DNA of 51,442 bases from a bacterium (GCA_025774245.1 JALGWI010000014.1:1-51442), one strand, 5' to 3'; shown: positions 1 through 9,455, numbered from the stretch's first letter. Notes: generated by a model not told the origin, from the sequence alone. Numbers and translations are program-made.

Positions 1-90
1 CGTGTGCTTGGCGGGGGTAAGTCCGGGAGAGCTCGTGACTCGGGCCCCGGCCGGCCCTCGATACTGAAACACCGGGCCACGCCATGGAGC

Positions 91-119
91 TTGTCAGGCG
101 CGGTGTTATGTGGTATACT
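91..119 (+). promoter_or_regulatory. Sigma-70-type promoter of the first paralogue
   Basis: TTGTCA at 91-96 is followed by a 17-base spacer and TATACT at 114-119. The bases TGG directly before TATACT give an extended -10. The same TGTGGTATACT string occurs before the fourth paralogue at 9529-9538. The match is seen directly; use as a promoter is inferred. Confidence 0.7.
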
Positions 120-152
120 CTGTCGGCTTATGCTCGATCGATGTGTGTGGGA

Positions 153-166
153 CGATGAGTTGGATC
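153..166 (+). promoter_or_regulatory. Leader box, copy 1 (CGATGAGTTGGATC)
   Basis: CGATGAGTTGGATC lies 28 bases upstream of the GGAGG ribosome-binding site. Nearly the same box occurs at 3256-3269 and 6504-6516 at similar distances from the next two paralogues. It may be a 5'UTR element or simply a remnant of gene duplication. Confidence 0.45.
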
Positions 167-190
167 ACCCTTGAACCGAGGGAGGTGAAG

Positions 191-3028
191 GTGCGAATGG
201 AAAGCAGACCTCTTGTCCTCCTGGGCGTCGCGGCCCTGCTCGTCCTGTCCGTGACCGGGGCTGGTGCCAGGGGCCTCGAGATCGACTCGACGGACGACCC
301 CGTGTGGGGTCGGCAGGACGTCGAAGGCGCGGAATTCCAGAGCGCCCGGCTCGAGACGCTCTGGATCTTCGATGCCCAGTTCAACACGACCACGGGAGAC
401 GACGACTGGACCGTTCTGGACCGTAGCGGCACCTTGGGCATGGAGAACGAGTGGCACAAGGACACGATCCGGATCGGCGGATTCCCGCACCTCGGAGACA
501 GCGCGTGGTGGTGCGGCAAGTACAACGAGTGCTGGCGCCAGCCGCGCGGCTACGGAAACAACTGGCTGATGTCGCTCGAGCGCGCGTTCCCCGAGGTTGC
601 GATCAACACCAACCCCGGTGACGAACTGACCCTCGAGTACGACCAGCGCTTCGCGCTGGAGCACGACTACGATTACGGGTACATCGACGTCTCGACGGAC
701 GGCGGCGACACCTGGGTCACGGAGCACTCGGTCAACAACCCGGGCTTCGCCGGCAAGCCGGGGTTGTCCAAGGACTGGGACGACCCGGAGACCGGTCACG
801 ACACGGTCGATCTGACGATCTACGCGGGTTTGGACGTCGACATCAGGTTCCGGGTCGAGTCCGACGGGGCGTACTCCTCGGAGGACGAGCCCGACAACGG
901 CGCGCCGAACCACTCGGTGCAGGACGGCGCGTGGCAGATCGACAACATCGAGCTGATCGGTCCGGGCGGCACCTTCTGGCTCGACGACTGCGAGTCCCCC
1001 GGCGACAACGGATGGGTGCGCGAGGACACCGAGAACACCGGGCAGATCGGCACCGTGTGGTGGAGAGGTCAGTTCGGGGTCGACTTCTTGACCGGCCGCG
1101 CCTTCACGTGCGACGACAGGCCGATGGGCACCTGGATGTTCGCGCCGGTCGACATCGTCACGAGCGCGATGGTCGACAACGAGAACACGTGGCTCATGAG
1201 CCCGCCGATCGACATCTCCGGCGCGCCGAAGCTCGTCGGCCACTGGGACTACTGGGCCGACGCTCCGGATCCGACCGGCGACCGGTACAACCTGTACCTC
1301 GCGTCGAACGACATCGAGGCGTGCGTGCAGGACCCGGGCGGCTTCCTCGACGAGGATCCGGGGTGGTGGTTCGCCACGGCAGGCTGGCGGACGAAGACCG
1401 ACGATTGGGACGCCTTCGCGGGGAACGCCTGGCTCTCGATCCTTCACGTCGCCCTGAACGACACCCTCGACGCCAACGGCGAGCACTGGGGCGGCATGTT
1501 CCTGAACTTCCAGAGGCTCGGGATCCCCTCGGGCGACGCGGGCACGACGTGGGAGCATCACACGTGGGAGGGCTTCAACGACTGGTTCGTCGACCAGCTC
1601 ACCGACGCGCTCCTCGACACGGCGAGCGTCAAGATCAAGGACGACGACGGCATCGTCTCGGCCAACACACTGGCGTCGAACGACGGCGGCCTCACGTGGA
1701 GCTCCTACGCGGGGCGCAAGCAGGCTCCGGACCCCCTCGACCACTGGTGGTACCTGCCTCCGCCTTCCGCCGAGATGACGATGGGCAGCGTGATCCGGTA
1801 CTACTTCGAGGGCATGGACGGCGTGGGCAACATCGCGACCGATCCCGCCGGCGCGCCCGACAGGTGGTACGAGATGACGATCCTGCCGATCGTCGGAAGC
1901 GAGCTCGAACCGGGGATCCTCCTGGTCGACAAGCACGGACGGCGGACGCCGGGAGCGCAGCGCGACTGGCGCCACAGCTCCGAGTACTACTACACCGAGG
2001 CGCTCGGGATCCTGGGGTACGAGTACGACAAGTACGACGTCGAGGTGCCCTCGGGAAGCAGGCTGTCCGACGGTCCCGACTCGGTCGGCATGAAGTACTA
2101 CGACACCCAGATCTGGTTCAACAACTACTTCGACGCCCACACGCTGAACCGGATCGACCAGTACAACCTGCGCGAGTGGCTGAACCAGGCGGCGCTCCCT
2201 GCGGAGCGGAACCTGCTCGTGACCGGGAACAACGTTGGCCGCGAGCTGATCGGCGCCGGCGTGGAGACGCTGGCCTTCTACGAGACGTGGCTGGCATCCG
2301 ACTGGCTCGAGGACGCGGTCGGCTCGGTGACGGTCGACAGCATACCCGGGCTCGAGGACCACGCGGGCGGCTGGGACTTCCTGACGCACGACGACGGCGA
2401 GGCCATCCTGAGGGGCGGGTGTCCGCATCTCTCGTACTACGACGTCGTCACGCCGACATCCGGCATCGCGGGCACCGAGATCGTGGCCGACTACGTGCGG
2501 CTCGACGAGGTGAGGAAGAACGCGGGCGTCGCGTACACGCACCAGACGCTCGGCTACCAGACGGTGAACCTCGGATTCGGCATAGAGTACATGATGGACG
2601 GCACCCACGGCGGCGGTAGCTCGAACTACACGACCGAGGGCTACTACCACACGGGTCTCGACGACCGCCTCAACCTCATGCAGAACATCATGGACTACTT
2701 CGACAAGGCCGCGGGCGGCGATCCGACGGGCATCGTGGACGGAGGGGTGCGGAACACGCTGAGCCAGGCGTATCCGAACCCGTTCAACCCCGTCACGAAG
2801 ATCGCCTACAGCGTGAGGGAGGCGGGTCGCGTCACGATCCGCGTCTTCAACGTCTCGGGCCGCACGGTGAGAACGCTCCTCGAGGAGGAACTCGCCGCGG
2901 GCGCCACGGGCTTCGTGGTGTGGGACGGCGCGAACGACGCGGGGGAGAGGTGCGCCAGCGGCGTCTACTTCTACCGCATCGAAGCCCCGGGCTTCGCCTC
3001 GTCCCGGAAGATGGTGATGCTGAAGTAG
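191..3028 (+). CDS. Exported multidomain surface protein, paralogue 1 of 5
   Basis: I cannot name a specific function. The GTG at 191 follows GGAGG (181-185) at 5 bases; ATG 197 is the alternative. The 945-aa product starts with a signal peptide (VLLGVAALLVLSV, then AGA|R). Residues ~55-260 form a beta-rich MAM/immune-inhibitor-A-like module, with ETLWIFDAQF, the C-x5-C signature WCGKYNECW, DYGYIDVSTDGGDTW and WQIDNIELIG. A second beta module runs to ~565. Residues ~575-815 look like a Rossmann/glutamine-amidotransferase-like fold (GILLVDKHGR, YDVEVPSGS, YYDTQIWFNNY). The last ~95 residues are the FlgD-Ig/type IX-like sorting domain (YPNPFNPVTKIAYSV, VVWDG, SGVYFYR). I see no HExxH zinc motif, so a protease role is unsupported. 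It is the first of five tandem paralogues and is closed by a hairpin at 3072. Confidence 0.9.
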   Translation: MRMESRPLVLLGVAALLVLSVTGAGARGLEIDSTDDPVWGRQDVEGAEFQSARLETLWIFDAQFNTTTGDDDWTVLDRSGTLGMENEWHKDTIRIGGFPHLGDSAWWCGKYNECWRQPRGYGNNWLMSLERAFPEVAINTNPGDELTLEYDQRFALEHDYDYGYIDVSTDGGDTWVTEHSVNNPGFAGKPGLSKDWDDPETGHDTVDLTIYAGLDVDIRFRVESDGAYSSEDEPDNGAPNHSVQDGAWQIDNIELIGPGGTFWLDDCESPGDNGWVREDTENTGQIGTVWWRGQFGVDFLTGRAFTCDDRPMGTWMFAPVDIVTSAMVDNENTWLMSPPIDISGAPKLVGHWDYWADAPDPTGDRYNLYLASNDIEACVQDPGGFLDEDPGWWFATAGWRTKTDDWDAFAGNAWLSILHVALNDTLDANGEHWGGMFLNFQRLGIPSGDAGTTWEHHTWEGFNDWFVDQLTDALLDTASVKIKDDDGIVSANTLASNDGGLTWSSYAGRKQAPDPLDHWWYLPPPSAEMTMGSVIRYYFEGMDGVGNIATDPAGAPDRWYEMTILPIVGSELEPGILLVDKHGRRTPGAQRDWRHSSEYYYTEALGILGYEYDKYDVEVPSGSRLSDGPDSVGMKYYDTQIWFNNYFDAHTLNRIDQYNLREWLNQAALPAERNLLVTGNNVGRELIGAGVETLAFYETWLASDWLEDAVGSVTVDSIPGLEDHAGGWDFLTHDDGEAILRGGCPHLSYYDVVTPTSGIAGTEIVADYVRLDEVRKNAGVAYTHQTLGYQTVNLGFGIEYMMDGTHGGGSSNYTTEGYYHTGLDDRLNLMQNIMDYFDKAAGGDPTGIVDGGVRNTLSQAYPNPFNPVTKIAYSVREAGRVTIRVFNVSGRTVRTLLEEELAAGATGFVVWDGANDAGERCASGVYFYRIEAPGFASSRKMVMLK

Positions 3029-3071
3029 ATCGGACCTTGCGGGCCTGAGCCAGGCCCCGAGGAGACAGTTC

Positions 3072-3103
3072 GGGAGGGGACGGGAGACTCCTCGTCCCCT
3101 CCC
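3072..3103 (+). terminator. Intrinsic-type hairpin after paralogue 1
   Basis: GGGAGGGGACG (3072-3082) and CGTCCCCTCCC (3093-3103) form a perfect 11-bp stem, 44 bases after the stop codon. Only a weak T tract follows, so termination strength is uncertain. A further GC hairpin (CGCGCCC 3191-3197 with GGGCGCG 3221-3227) lies before the next gene. Confidence 0.6.
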
Positions 3104-3255
3104 TCTGCGTGGAGGCACCCCCTGCCCTCCGTTCAACGCGGAAGAGACATCCCGTGTCCAAAGACGTTGGGAGCGTGCGCCTGACGGCGACGCGCCCACC
3201 CCACCCCCCGGCCCCCCCGGGGGCGCGGCGAAACCCAATGAGCATTCGCATGGAT

Positions 3256-3269
3256 CGATGAGCTGGATC
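3256..3269 (+). promoter_or_regulatory. Leader box, copy 2 (CGATGAGCTGGATC)
   Basis: The box differs from copy 1 at one position and lies 28 bases before GGAGG, the same spacing. Its ATG would open a six-codon reading frame ending in TGA (MSWIAT). In copies 1 and 3 that ATG is instead in frame with the main gene, so a conserved leader peptide is unlikely. Confidence 0.45.
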
Positions 3270-3293
3270 GCGACCTGAGAAGGGGAGGTCCGT

Positions 3294-6125
3294 ATGAAGA
3301 GGATGCTTGTCGTGGCGCTCCTGGTCTGCGTCGCGATGGCGATCTCGGCCCCGACGGCGCTCGCTACGGGCGACGGGACCGGGTTCAACAGCAGCAAGGT
3401 ACGTCCCGTCGGCTCGTCCGACGAAGCGGCGTTCCGCGGAGCGAGAAACGAGACGCTCTGGATTTTCAACGCAGACTTCGAGACCGAGACGGGCGACAAC
3501 GCCGGCTGGACGGTTTTCGACCGCAGCGGAACGGTCGCGGTCGAGAACTACTGGCATCACGACACGATCAGGATCCGCGACTTCGCTCACCTGGGCGACT
3601 CGACCTGGTGGTGCGGAACCAACAACGAGTGCTGGGCCCAGTCCCGCGGTTACGCCAACGACTGGATCCAGGTTCTCTCGAGGAGCTTCCCGGAGGTCGA
3701 GGCGAACACGAACGTCGGGGACGATCTCTTCCTCGAGTACGACCAGCGGTTCGCCATGGAGCACGACTACGACTACGGGTACGTCGACGTCTCGACGGAC
3801 GGCGGCGGGACCTGGACCACGGAGCACTCGGTCACAAACCCGGGATTCGCCGGCAAGCCCGGCCTGGCCCAGGACTGGGACAGCCTCGCGCACGGTCACG
3901 CCGAGGTCAACCTGAGCGACTACGCAGGCCAGGCGATCGACATCCGCTTCCGTTTCGAGTCGGACGTCCAATACTCGTCTGAGGACACCTACAACAACGG
4001 CGCGCCGAACAACTCCGTTCTGGACGGAGCGTGGCAGATCGACAACATCGAGCTGATCGGTCCGGGCGGGACCTTCTGGCTCGACGACTCCGAATCCGGC
4101 GACATGGGCTGGGTCCACGAGGACCAGGAAGCGGCCGGCCAGACGGGACTCGTCTGGTGGCGCGGGCAGTTCGGGATCGACTTCGTGACCGGGCGCGACT
4201 TCACCTGTCAGGACAGGCCGGTCGGCACGTGGATGTACGCTCCCGTCGACATCTTCTCGAGCCAGATGATCGACAACCAGAACACGTGGCTCATGAGCCC
4301 GCCGATCGACATCGAGGGCGCGCCGAAGCTCGTCGCGCACTGGGACCAGTGGGCCGACATGCCGGAGTCCTCGGGCGACCTCCACAGCGTCTTCGTGTCG
4401 TCGAGCGACAACTACGAGTGCGCGACGGATCCCTCGGGCTTCATCAACGAGGAGCCGGGCTGGTGGTTCGCCGATCCCTTCTGGTACAACGAGGTCGACG
4501 ACTGGGACGCCTTCGCCGGGAACAGCTGGCTCGCGTTCTACTGGTCCGTCCGTAACGACACGACGGACGCGAGCGGCGATCACTGGGCCGGTCTCATCCT
4601 CAACTTCCACAAGATCGGCATCCCCTCCGGCGACGCCGGGACCGTGTATGAGGTCGATCAGTGGAACAACTTCAACGACTGGTTCCAGGACGACATCGCG
4701 GAGGCTCTGCTCGACTCGGCCCGCGTCAAGATCAAGGACGACGATGGCATCGACGAGGCCTACGTCGTGGCCACGAACGACGGGGGGGCAACCTGGTTGT
4801 CGTACGCGGGTCACCGGGAGACCCCGAGCGATCCGGACAGCCACTGGTGGATCATGGCGCCACCCTCGGGCCAGATGACCCCGGGGAGCGAGATCCGGTA
4901 CTACTACCAGGCCACCGACGGCGTCGGAAACGTGACGACCTATCCCAGCAGGGCGCCCGACCGGACCTACGAGATGTCGATCCTGCCGATCACGGCTTCG
5001 ATCGCGCAGCCGGGCATACTCCTGGTCGACAAGCACGGCCGGAACACGCCGGGCGAGACGCGCTACGGTGACCCGAGGCACTCGTCTGAGTACTACTACC
5101 GAGAGATGCTCGAGAATCTCGGGATCATCTACGACAAGTTCGACGTGGAGGTGCCCTCGGGGAGCATCCACTCGGACGGCCCGGACACGACGGGCATGAA
5201 GTACTACGAGACGCAGATCTGGTTCACGAACGACTTCAACGCCCGGACGCTCAATGCCACCGACCAGTTCAACCTGCGCGAGTGGCTCAACGAGGCGACG
5301 TCCAGCGTCGAGCGCAACCTGCTCCTCACGGGCAACGACATCGGGTACGACCTGGTCGAGAGCGGAAACGAGACGCTGGCGTTCTACGAGACGTGGCTGG
5401 CCTCCGAGTTCATCGACAACACGGTCGGGACGGTGACGATCGACAGCGTTCCCGGAGTCGAGGACCGCGCGGGCGGCTGGAGTTTCATGACGAACGGTGA
5501 CGCCGAGTGCATCGTGAGAGGCGGTTGCCCGGTCCTGAACGCGTTCGACGTCGTGGAGGCCCGGTCGTTCTCCGGGACCGAGGTCGTGGCCGACTACATC
5601 CGGATGGACTCCGGCCGTAGGCCCGCTGGCGTGGCCTACACGCACGGAACCTCCACGTACCAGACGGTGAACCTTGGGTTCGGCATGGAGTTCATGATGG
5701 ACGGCACCGTGGGCGCGGGCTCCTCCAACTACACGGCGGAGGGGTACTACCACACGGGGCTCTACGACCGCATGAACCTCATGGAGAACATCCTGGCGTA
5801 CTTCGGCGTCGCGACGTCCGAGACGGGCGTCGTGGACGGTGGAGTGCGGAACACGCTGAGCCAGGCGTACCCCAACCCGTTCAATCCGGTCACCAGGATC
5901 GCCTACGGCGTGAAGGAGGCGGGTCCCGTGACGATCCGCGTCTACAACGCCGCGGGACGAGCGGTCAGGACGCTCCTCGACGAGGAGATCGGAGAGCCAA
6001 CCTCGAGCTTCGTGGTCTGGGACGGCAGGAACGGGAACGGGGAGAGGTGCGCGAGCGGCGTGTACTTCTACCGGATCGAGGCTCCGGGCTTCGCCTCGTC
6101 CCGGAAGATGGTGATGCTCAAGTAG
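3294..6125 (+). CDS. Exported multidomain surface protein, paralogue 2 of 5
   Basis: The 943-aa product starts at ATG 3294, five bases after AGGGGAGG. The signal peptide is MKRMLVVALLVCVAMA..., with a likely cut after ALA. Domain order matches paralogue 1: the MAM-like module with WCGTNNECW and DYGYVDVSTDGGGTW (residues ~50-260), a beta module to ~560, the GATase-like region from PGILLVDKHGRN (~570) with YYETQIWFTNDF (~640), and the terminal sorting domain (YPNPFNPVTRIAYGV ... KMVMLK). Here the sorting-domain linker is shortened (ATSETGVVDGG), without the extra DP/DG turn of paralogues 1 and 3. It probably sits on or outside the outer membrane. Its function is unknown. Confidence 0.9.
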   Translation: MKRMLVVALLVCVAMAISAPTALATGDGTGFNSSKVRPVGSSDEAAFRGARNETLWIFNADFETETGDNAGWTVFDRSGTVAVENYWHHDTIRIRDFAHLGDSTWWCGTNNECWAQSRGYANDWIQVLSRSFPEVEANTNVGDDLFLEYDQRFAMEHDYDYGYVDVSTDGGGTWTTEHSVTNPGFAGKPGLAQDWDSLAHGHAEVNLSDYAGQAIDIRFRFESDVQYSSEDTYNNGAPNNSVLDGAWQIDNIELIGPGGTFWLDDSESGDMGWVHEDQEAAGQTGLVWWRGQFGIDFVTGRDFTCQDRPVGTWMYAPVDIFSSQMIDNQNTWLMSPPIDIEGAPKLVAHWDQWADMPESSGDLHSVFVSSSDNYECATDPSGFINEEPGWWFADPFWYNEVDDWDAFAGNSWLAFYWSVRNDTTDASGDHWAGLILNFHKIGIPSGDAGTVYEVDQWNNFNDWFQDDIAEALLDSARVKIKDDDGIDEAYVVATNDGGATWLSYAGHRETPSDPDSHWWIMAPPSGQMTPGSEIRYYYQATDGVGNVTTYPSRAPDRTYEMSILPITASIAQPGILLVDKHGRNTPGETRYGDPRHSSEYYYREMLENLGIIYDKFDVEVPSGSIHSDGPDTTGMKYYETQIWFTNDFNARTLNATDQFNLREWLNEATSSVERNLLLTGNDIGYDLVESGNETLAFYETWLASEFIDNTVGTVTIDSVPGVEDRAGGWSFMTNGDAECIVRGGCPVLNAFDVVEARSFSGTEVVADYIRMDSGRRPAGVAYTHGTSTYQTVNLGFGMEFMMDGTVGAGSSNYTAEGYYHTGLYDRMNLMENILAYFGVATSETGVVDGGVRNTLSQAYPNPFNPVTRIAYGVKEAGPVTIRVYNAAGRAVRTLLDEEIGEPTSSFVVWDGRNGNGERCASGVYFYRIEAPGFASSRKMVMLK

Positions 6126-6160
6126 ATCGAAACGGAGCGGGATCGAACGATCGAGACCGG

Positions 6161-6185
6161 ACGGGGACCCCCTTGGGGTCCCCGT
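6161..6185 (+). terminator. Hairpin after paralogue 2
   Basis: ACGGGGACCCC (6161-6171) pairs perfectly with GGGGTCCCCGT (6175-6185) around a CTT loop: an 11-bp stem starting 36 bases after the stop. It is followed by TCGCTTCGT rather than a clean U tract. Confidence 0.65.
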
Positions 6186-6503
6186 TCGCTTCGTGCGGCC
6201 TCGAGGTCGTCGAAATTACGACGCGAGTCGCGTCGACCGCGTCGAGAATGTGACGCGCGAGGACCCGACGCACGTCGCTCGGTCGCGCCGGAGGCGATGC
6301 GCGTTCGTTCGAGAGCGAACGTCAGTCGAACGAAAGCGAGCGCGAGTCGCACGGAAGCGCCGCGACGCCCGTCGTGGACGCAACCCGGAAGGCCCGCGAG
6401 GTGTCATATCATTTGCGGGACGCGCAACCGTGAGGCCGTCGTCCCGCTCCGCGCCGCCGCGACCGACGGGGCGCGGGAGCGACCAGTGAGTGACAGTGCG
6501 ATT
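6186..6503 (+). other. Gene-free, CpG-rich spacer before paralogue 3
   Basis: No convincing gene lies here; the open frames are arginine-rich and lack ribosome-binding sites. The stretch is crowded with short CG-centred repeats (CGTTCG 6302-6307 with CGAACG 6316-6321, and several GCGAGCG or GTCGCG runs). I could not identify a clear promoter for paralogue 3. Confidence 0.5.
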
Positions 6504-6516
6504 CGATGAGCGGATC
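6504..6516 (+). promoter_or_regulatory. Leader box, copy 3 (CGATGAGCGGATC)
   Basis: The box is as copies 1 and 2 but one base shorter, and lies just before the G-rich ribosome-binding site (AAGGGGGGG) of paralogue 3. Confidence 0.4.
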
Positions 6517-6544
6517 GTCTTGTAGAAGGGGGGGTGACGGAGTG

Positions 6545-9385
6545 ATGCAGAAGAGTGCGTACGTGATGCTCCTTGCGGGCATCGCACTGGTGACCTTCGC
6601 GGTCGGAGCGTCGGCGAAGGCGCCCGACACGGAGTTCAGCAAGCAGTGGATGGAGCCTCATTCCCCGGTGATGCCCTCGGGCGAGCTGAGGGGGGCCAGG
6701 CTCGAGACCCTCTGGATCTTCGATGCGGACTTCGAGGACGAGGCCGGCGACAACGCCGGATGGACCGTGTACGACAACAGCGGCACCCTCGGGGTCGAGA
6801 ACTACTGGCACCACGACACCATCAGGGTGAGCGGCTTCCCGTACCTCGGAGACAGCACGTGGTGGTGCGGCACGTACAACGCCTGCTGGCGGCAGCCGCG
6901 CGGCTACGGCAACAGCTGGCTCCAGATCCTCGAGCGGAACTTCCCGGAGATCGAGGCGAACACGAACGTCGGTGACGACCTCTACCTCGAATACGACCAG
7001 CGGTTCGCCATGGAGCACGACTACGACTACGGGTACACCGAGATCTCGGCCGACGGCGGCGCGACGTGGACGACGAAGCAGACGGCGAACAACCCGGGCT
7101 TCGCGGGAAAGCCGGGCACGTCCAAGAACTGGGACGACCCGGCGGAGGGCCACGTCACGATCGACCTCTCCGAGTACGCGGGTCAGACGATCGACATCCG
7201 GTTCCGGATGGAGTCGGACGCCTTCTACTCTTCGGAGGACGAGCCGAACAACCCGCCAAACAACTCGGTCGAGGACGGCGCCTGGCAGATCGACAACATC
7301 GAGCTGATCGGCCCGGGCGGGACGTTCTGGCTCGACGACTCCCAGTCGGGCAATCTGGGTTGGGTCCACGAGGACACCCCTTCGTCCGGCCAGATCGGCA
7401 CCGTGTGGTGGCGCGGCCAGTTCGGGATCGACTTCGTGACCGGCCGTGACTTCACGTGCAACTCCAGGCCCTACGGCAGCTGGATGTACGCGCCGGTCGA
7501 CATCTTCACGAGCGCGATGGTCGACAACGAGTGGACGTGGCTCATGAGCCCGCCGATCGACGTCAGCGGCGCGCCGAAGCTCGTCGGGCGCTGGGACTTC
7601 TGGGTCGACGCGCCACCCTCCACCGGCGACCTCTTCAACCTCTACCTCGCTTCGGATGACACGCGCGACTGCGTGGAGGATCCGGGCGGCTACATCGACG
7701 AGGATCCGGGCTGGTGGTACGTGTCACCCCCGGGCTGGTACAAGGTCTCCGACGGCTGGGACGCGTTCGCCGGGAACAACTGGCTCGGCGTCATGTGGGC
7801 CGTCCGCAGCGATACGATCGACGTCAGCGGCCTGCACTGGGGAGGCATGTTCCTGAACTTCCAGAAGGTCGGCATCCCCTCAGGAGACGCCGGGACTTCC
7901 TGGACGCACCACGACTGGCTCGACTTCAACGACTGGTTCGTGGACGACATGACCGAGGCTCTCCTCGATTCTGCGTACATCATGGTCAGGGACGACGACG
8001 GCATCACGGCGGTGAACCTCCAGGCCTCGAACGACGGCGGCATGACGTGGTCGACGTACCCGTGTCGCCAGCAGGACCCGAACGATCCGGAGGACTTCTG
8101 GTGGATCGCGGGCCCGCCGGTCGGGCAGATGGTGCCGGCCAGCGAGATCAGGTACTACTTCGAGGCGATCGACGGCGCGGGGAACATCGCGACGGACCCG
8201 GCCGCCGCGCCGGACCGCACGTACGAGATGTCGATCCTGCCGATCACCGGGAGCGTGGCCAATCCGGGCATGCTGCTCGTCGACAAGTTCGGGTACTGGA
8301 CGCCGGGCGAGAGCCGCTACGACGTCCTGCGTACTGCCGAGTACTACTACCGCGAGATGCTCGAGATCCTCGGCTACGAGTACGACGTGTACGACGTCGA
8401 GGTGCCGTCGGGAAGCAGGCTGTCCGACGGTCCCGACACGACCGGCATGAGGTACTACGACACGCAGATCTGGTTCTCGAACTACTACTCGCAGTACACG
8501 CTGAACCCGATCGACCAGTACAACCTGCGCGAGTGGCTGAGCCAGTCGACCCCGAGCGGGCCGCGGAACCTGCTCATCACGGGCAACAACGTCGGCTTCG
8601 AGCTGATGCAGGTCGGGCGCGAGACGCTCTCGTTCTACGAGACGTGGATGGCCTCCGACTACATCGAGGACGAGGTCGGCGTGGTGACGGTCGACAGCGT
8701 TCCCGGGCTCGAGGATCACGCGGGCGGCTGGGACTTCATGACCCACGACGACGGCGAGTGCATCATCCGGGGCGCGTGCCCGCTCCTGCATCGCTTCGAT
8801 GTCGTCCAGCCGTATTCCGGAATCGCGGGGAACGAGACGGTCGCCGACTACGTCCGGATGGACGACGTGAGGAGGATGGCCGGCGTCGCGTACACGCACG
8901 GGACGAGCGGCTACCAGACGGTGAACCTCGGGTTCGGCATGGAGTTCATGATGGACGGCACCGTGGGCGCCGGCGCCTCCAACTACACGACAGAGGGCTA
9001 CTACCACACCGGCCTCCAGGACCGCATCAACTTCATGCAGAACATCATGGACTACTTCGGCCAGAGCCCGACGGGCGACGGGACGGGCATCGTGGACGGA
9101 GGGGTGCGGAACACCCTGAGTCAGGCCTATCCCAACCCGTTCAACCCCGTCACCAAGATCGCCTACAGCGTGAAGGAGGCGGGTCCCGTCACGATCCGCG
9201 TCTACAACGCCGCGGGGCGTGCGGTCAGGACGCTCCTCGAGGAGGAGGTCGACGCGGGCGTCGCGGGCTTCGTGGTCTGGGACGGCAGGACCGAAACGGG
9301 AGAGAGGTGCGCCAGCGGCGTCTACTTCTACCGCATCGAGGCCCCGGGTTTCGCCTCGTCGCGCAAGATGGTGATGCTGAAGTGA
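6545..9385 (+). CDS. Exported multidomain surface protein, paralogue 3 of 5
   Basis: ATG 6545 was chosen because it opens directly on a signal peptide (MQKSAYVMLLAGIALVTF, cut near ASA|K) and follows a G-rich ribosome-binding site; GTG 6542 is equally possible. The 946-aa product has the family order: MAM-like module (ETLWIFDADF, WCGTYNACW, WQIDNIELIG), beta module, GATase-like region (GMLLVDKFGYW, YYDTQIWFSNYY, NLLITGNNVGFEL) and the C-terminal sorting domain (YPNPFNPVTKIAYSV, VVWDGR, SGVYFYR). The conserved stretch YYETW.AS or FYETW.AS followed by D(S)VPGLEDHAGGWDFMTHDDG is shared by all members. It resembles paralogues 1 and 2 most at its C terminus. No catalytic motif is recognised. Confidence 0.9.
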   Translation: MQKSAYVMLLAGIALVTFAVGASAKAPDTEFSKQWMEPHSPVMPSGELRGARLETLWIFDADFEDEAGDNAGWTVYDNSGTLGVENYWHHDTIRVSGFPYLGDSTWWCGTYNACWRQPRGYGNSWLQILERNFPEIEANTNVGDDLYLEYDQRFAMEHDYDYGYTEISADGGATWTTKQTANNPGFAGKPGTSKNWDDPAEGHVTIDLSEYAGQTIDIRFRMESDAFYSSEDEPNNPPNNSVEDGAWQIDNIELIGPGGTFWLDDSQSGNLGWVHEDTPSSGQIGTVWWRGQFGIDFVTGRDFTCNSRPYGSWMYAPVDIFTSAMVDNEWTWLMSPPIDVSGAPKLVGRWDFWVDAPPSTGDLFNLYLASDDTRDCVEDPGGYIDEDPGWWYVSPPGWYKVSDGWDAFAGNNWLGVMWAVRSDTIDVSGLHWGGMFLNFQKVGIPSGDAGTSWTHHDWLDFNDWFVDDMTEALLDSAYIMVRDDDGITAVNLQASNDGGMTWSTYPCRQQDPNDPEDFWWIAGPPVGQMVPASEIRYYFEAIDGAGNIATDPAAAPDRTYEMSILPITGSVANPGMLLVDKFGYWTPGESRYDVLRTAEYYYREMLEILGYEYDVYDVEVPSGSRLSDGPDTTGMRYYDTQIWFSNYYSQYTLNPIDQYNLREWLSQSTPSGPRNLLITGNNVGFELMQVGRETLSFYETWMASDYIEDEVGVVTVDSVPGLEDHAGGWDFMTHDDGECIIRGACPLLHRFDVVQPYSGIAGNETVADYVRMDDVRRMAGVAYTHGTSGYQTVNLGFGMEFMMDGTVGAGASNYTTEGYYHTGLQDRINFMQNIMDYFGQSPTGDGTGIVDGGVRNTLSQAYPNPFNPVTKIAYSVKEAGPVTIRVYNAAGRAVRTLLEEEVDAGVAGFVVWDGRTETGERCASGVYFYRIEAPGFASSRKMVMLK

Positions 9386-9416
9386 TATGGAACGGTCGGG
9401 CCCGACCGTTCCATAT
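9385..9416 (+). terminator. 32-base perfect palindrome at the stop codon of paralogue 3
   Basis: A perfect 32-base palindrome (16-base arms, no spacer, centre CGGG|CCCG at 9400/9401) begins at the last base of the TGA stop codon. It may act as a terminator or as a binding site for a dimeric protein. As RNA it needs at least a GGCC-side loop, leaving about 14 bp of stem. Confidence 0.55.
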
Positions 9417-9455
9417 GGTCTAGACGGATCAGAGCAGGATCGAACGACCTCCACC

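Noticed and set aside
931-2619. 562-residue + strand frame inside paralogue 1, with similar frames in all paralogues and PHP genes
   Set aside because: It is arginine-rich and low-complexity in a shifted frame of a clear coding gene; the repeated occurrence reflects homology of the real genes.
3259-3279. Conserved leader peptide starting at the ATG of the leader box
   Set aside because: Only copy 2 gives a short closed frame; in copies 1 and 3 the same ATG is in frame with the main gene and lacks a ribosome-binding site.
128-3499. Very long open frames on the minus strand across 128-3499, 2847-5753, 9429-12452, 37312-40041 and others
   Set aside because: They mirror strongly coding + strand genes, are rich in Arg/Val/Pro, match no family, and arise because high-GC codons rarely give stops in the opposite strand.
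6193-6509. Small arginine-rich frames in the 6186-6503 spacer
   Set aside because: They have no ribosome-binding site and no family resemblance, and their composition reflects CG-rich repeats rather than codon use of the neighbouring genes.
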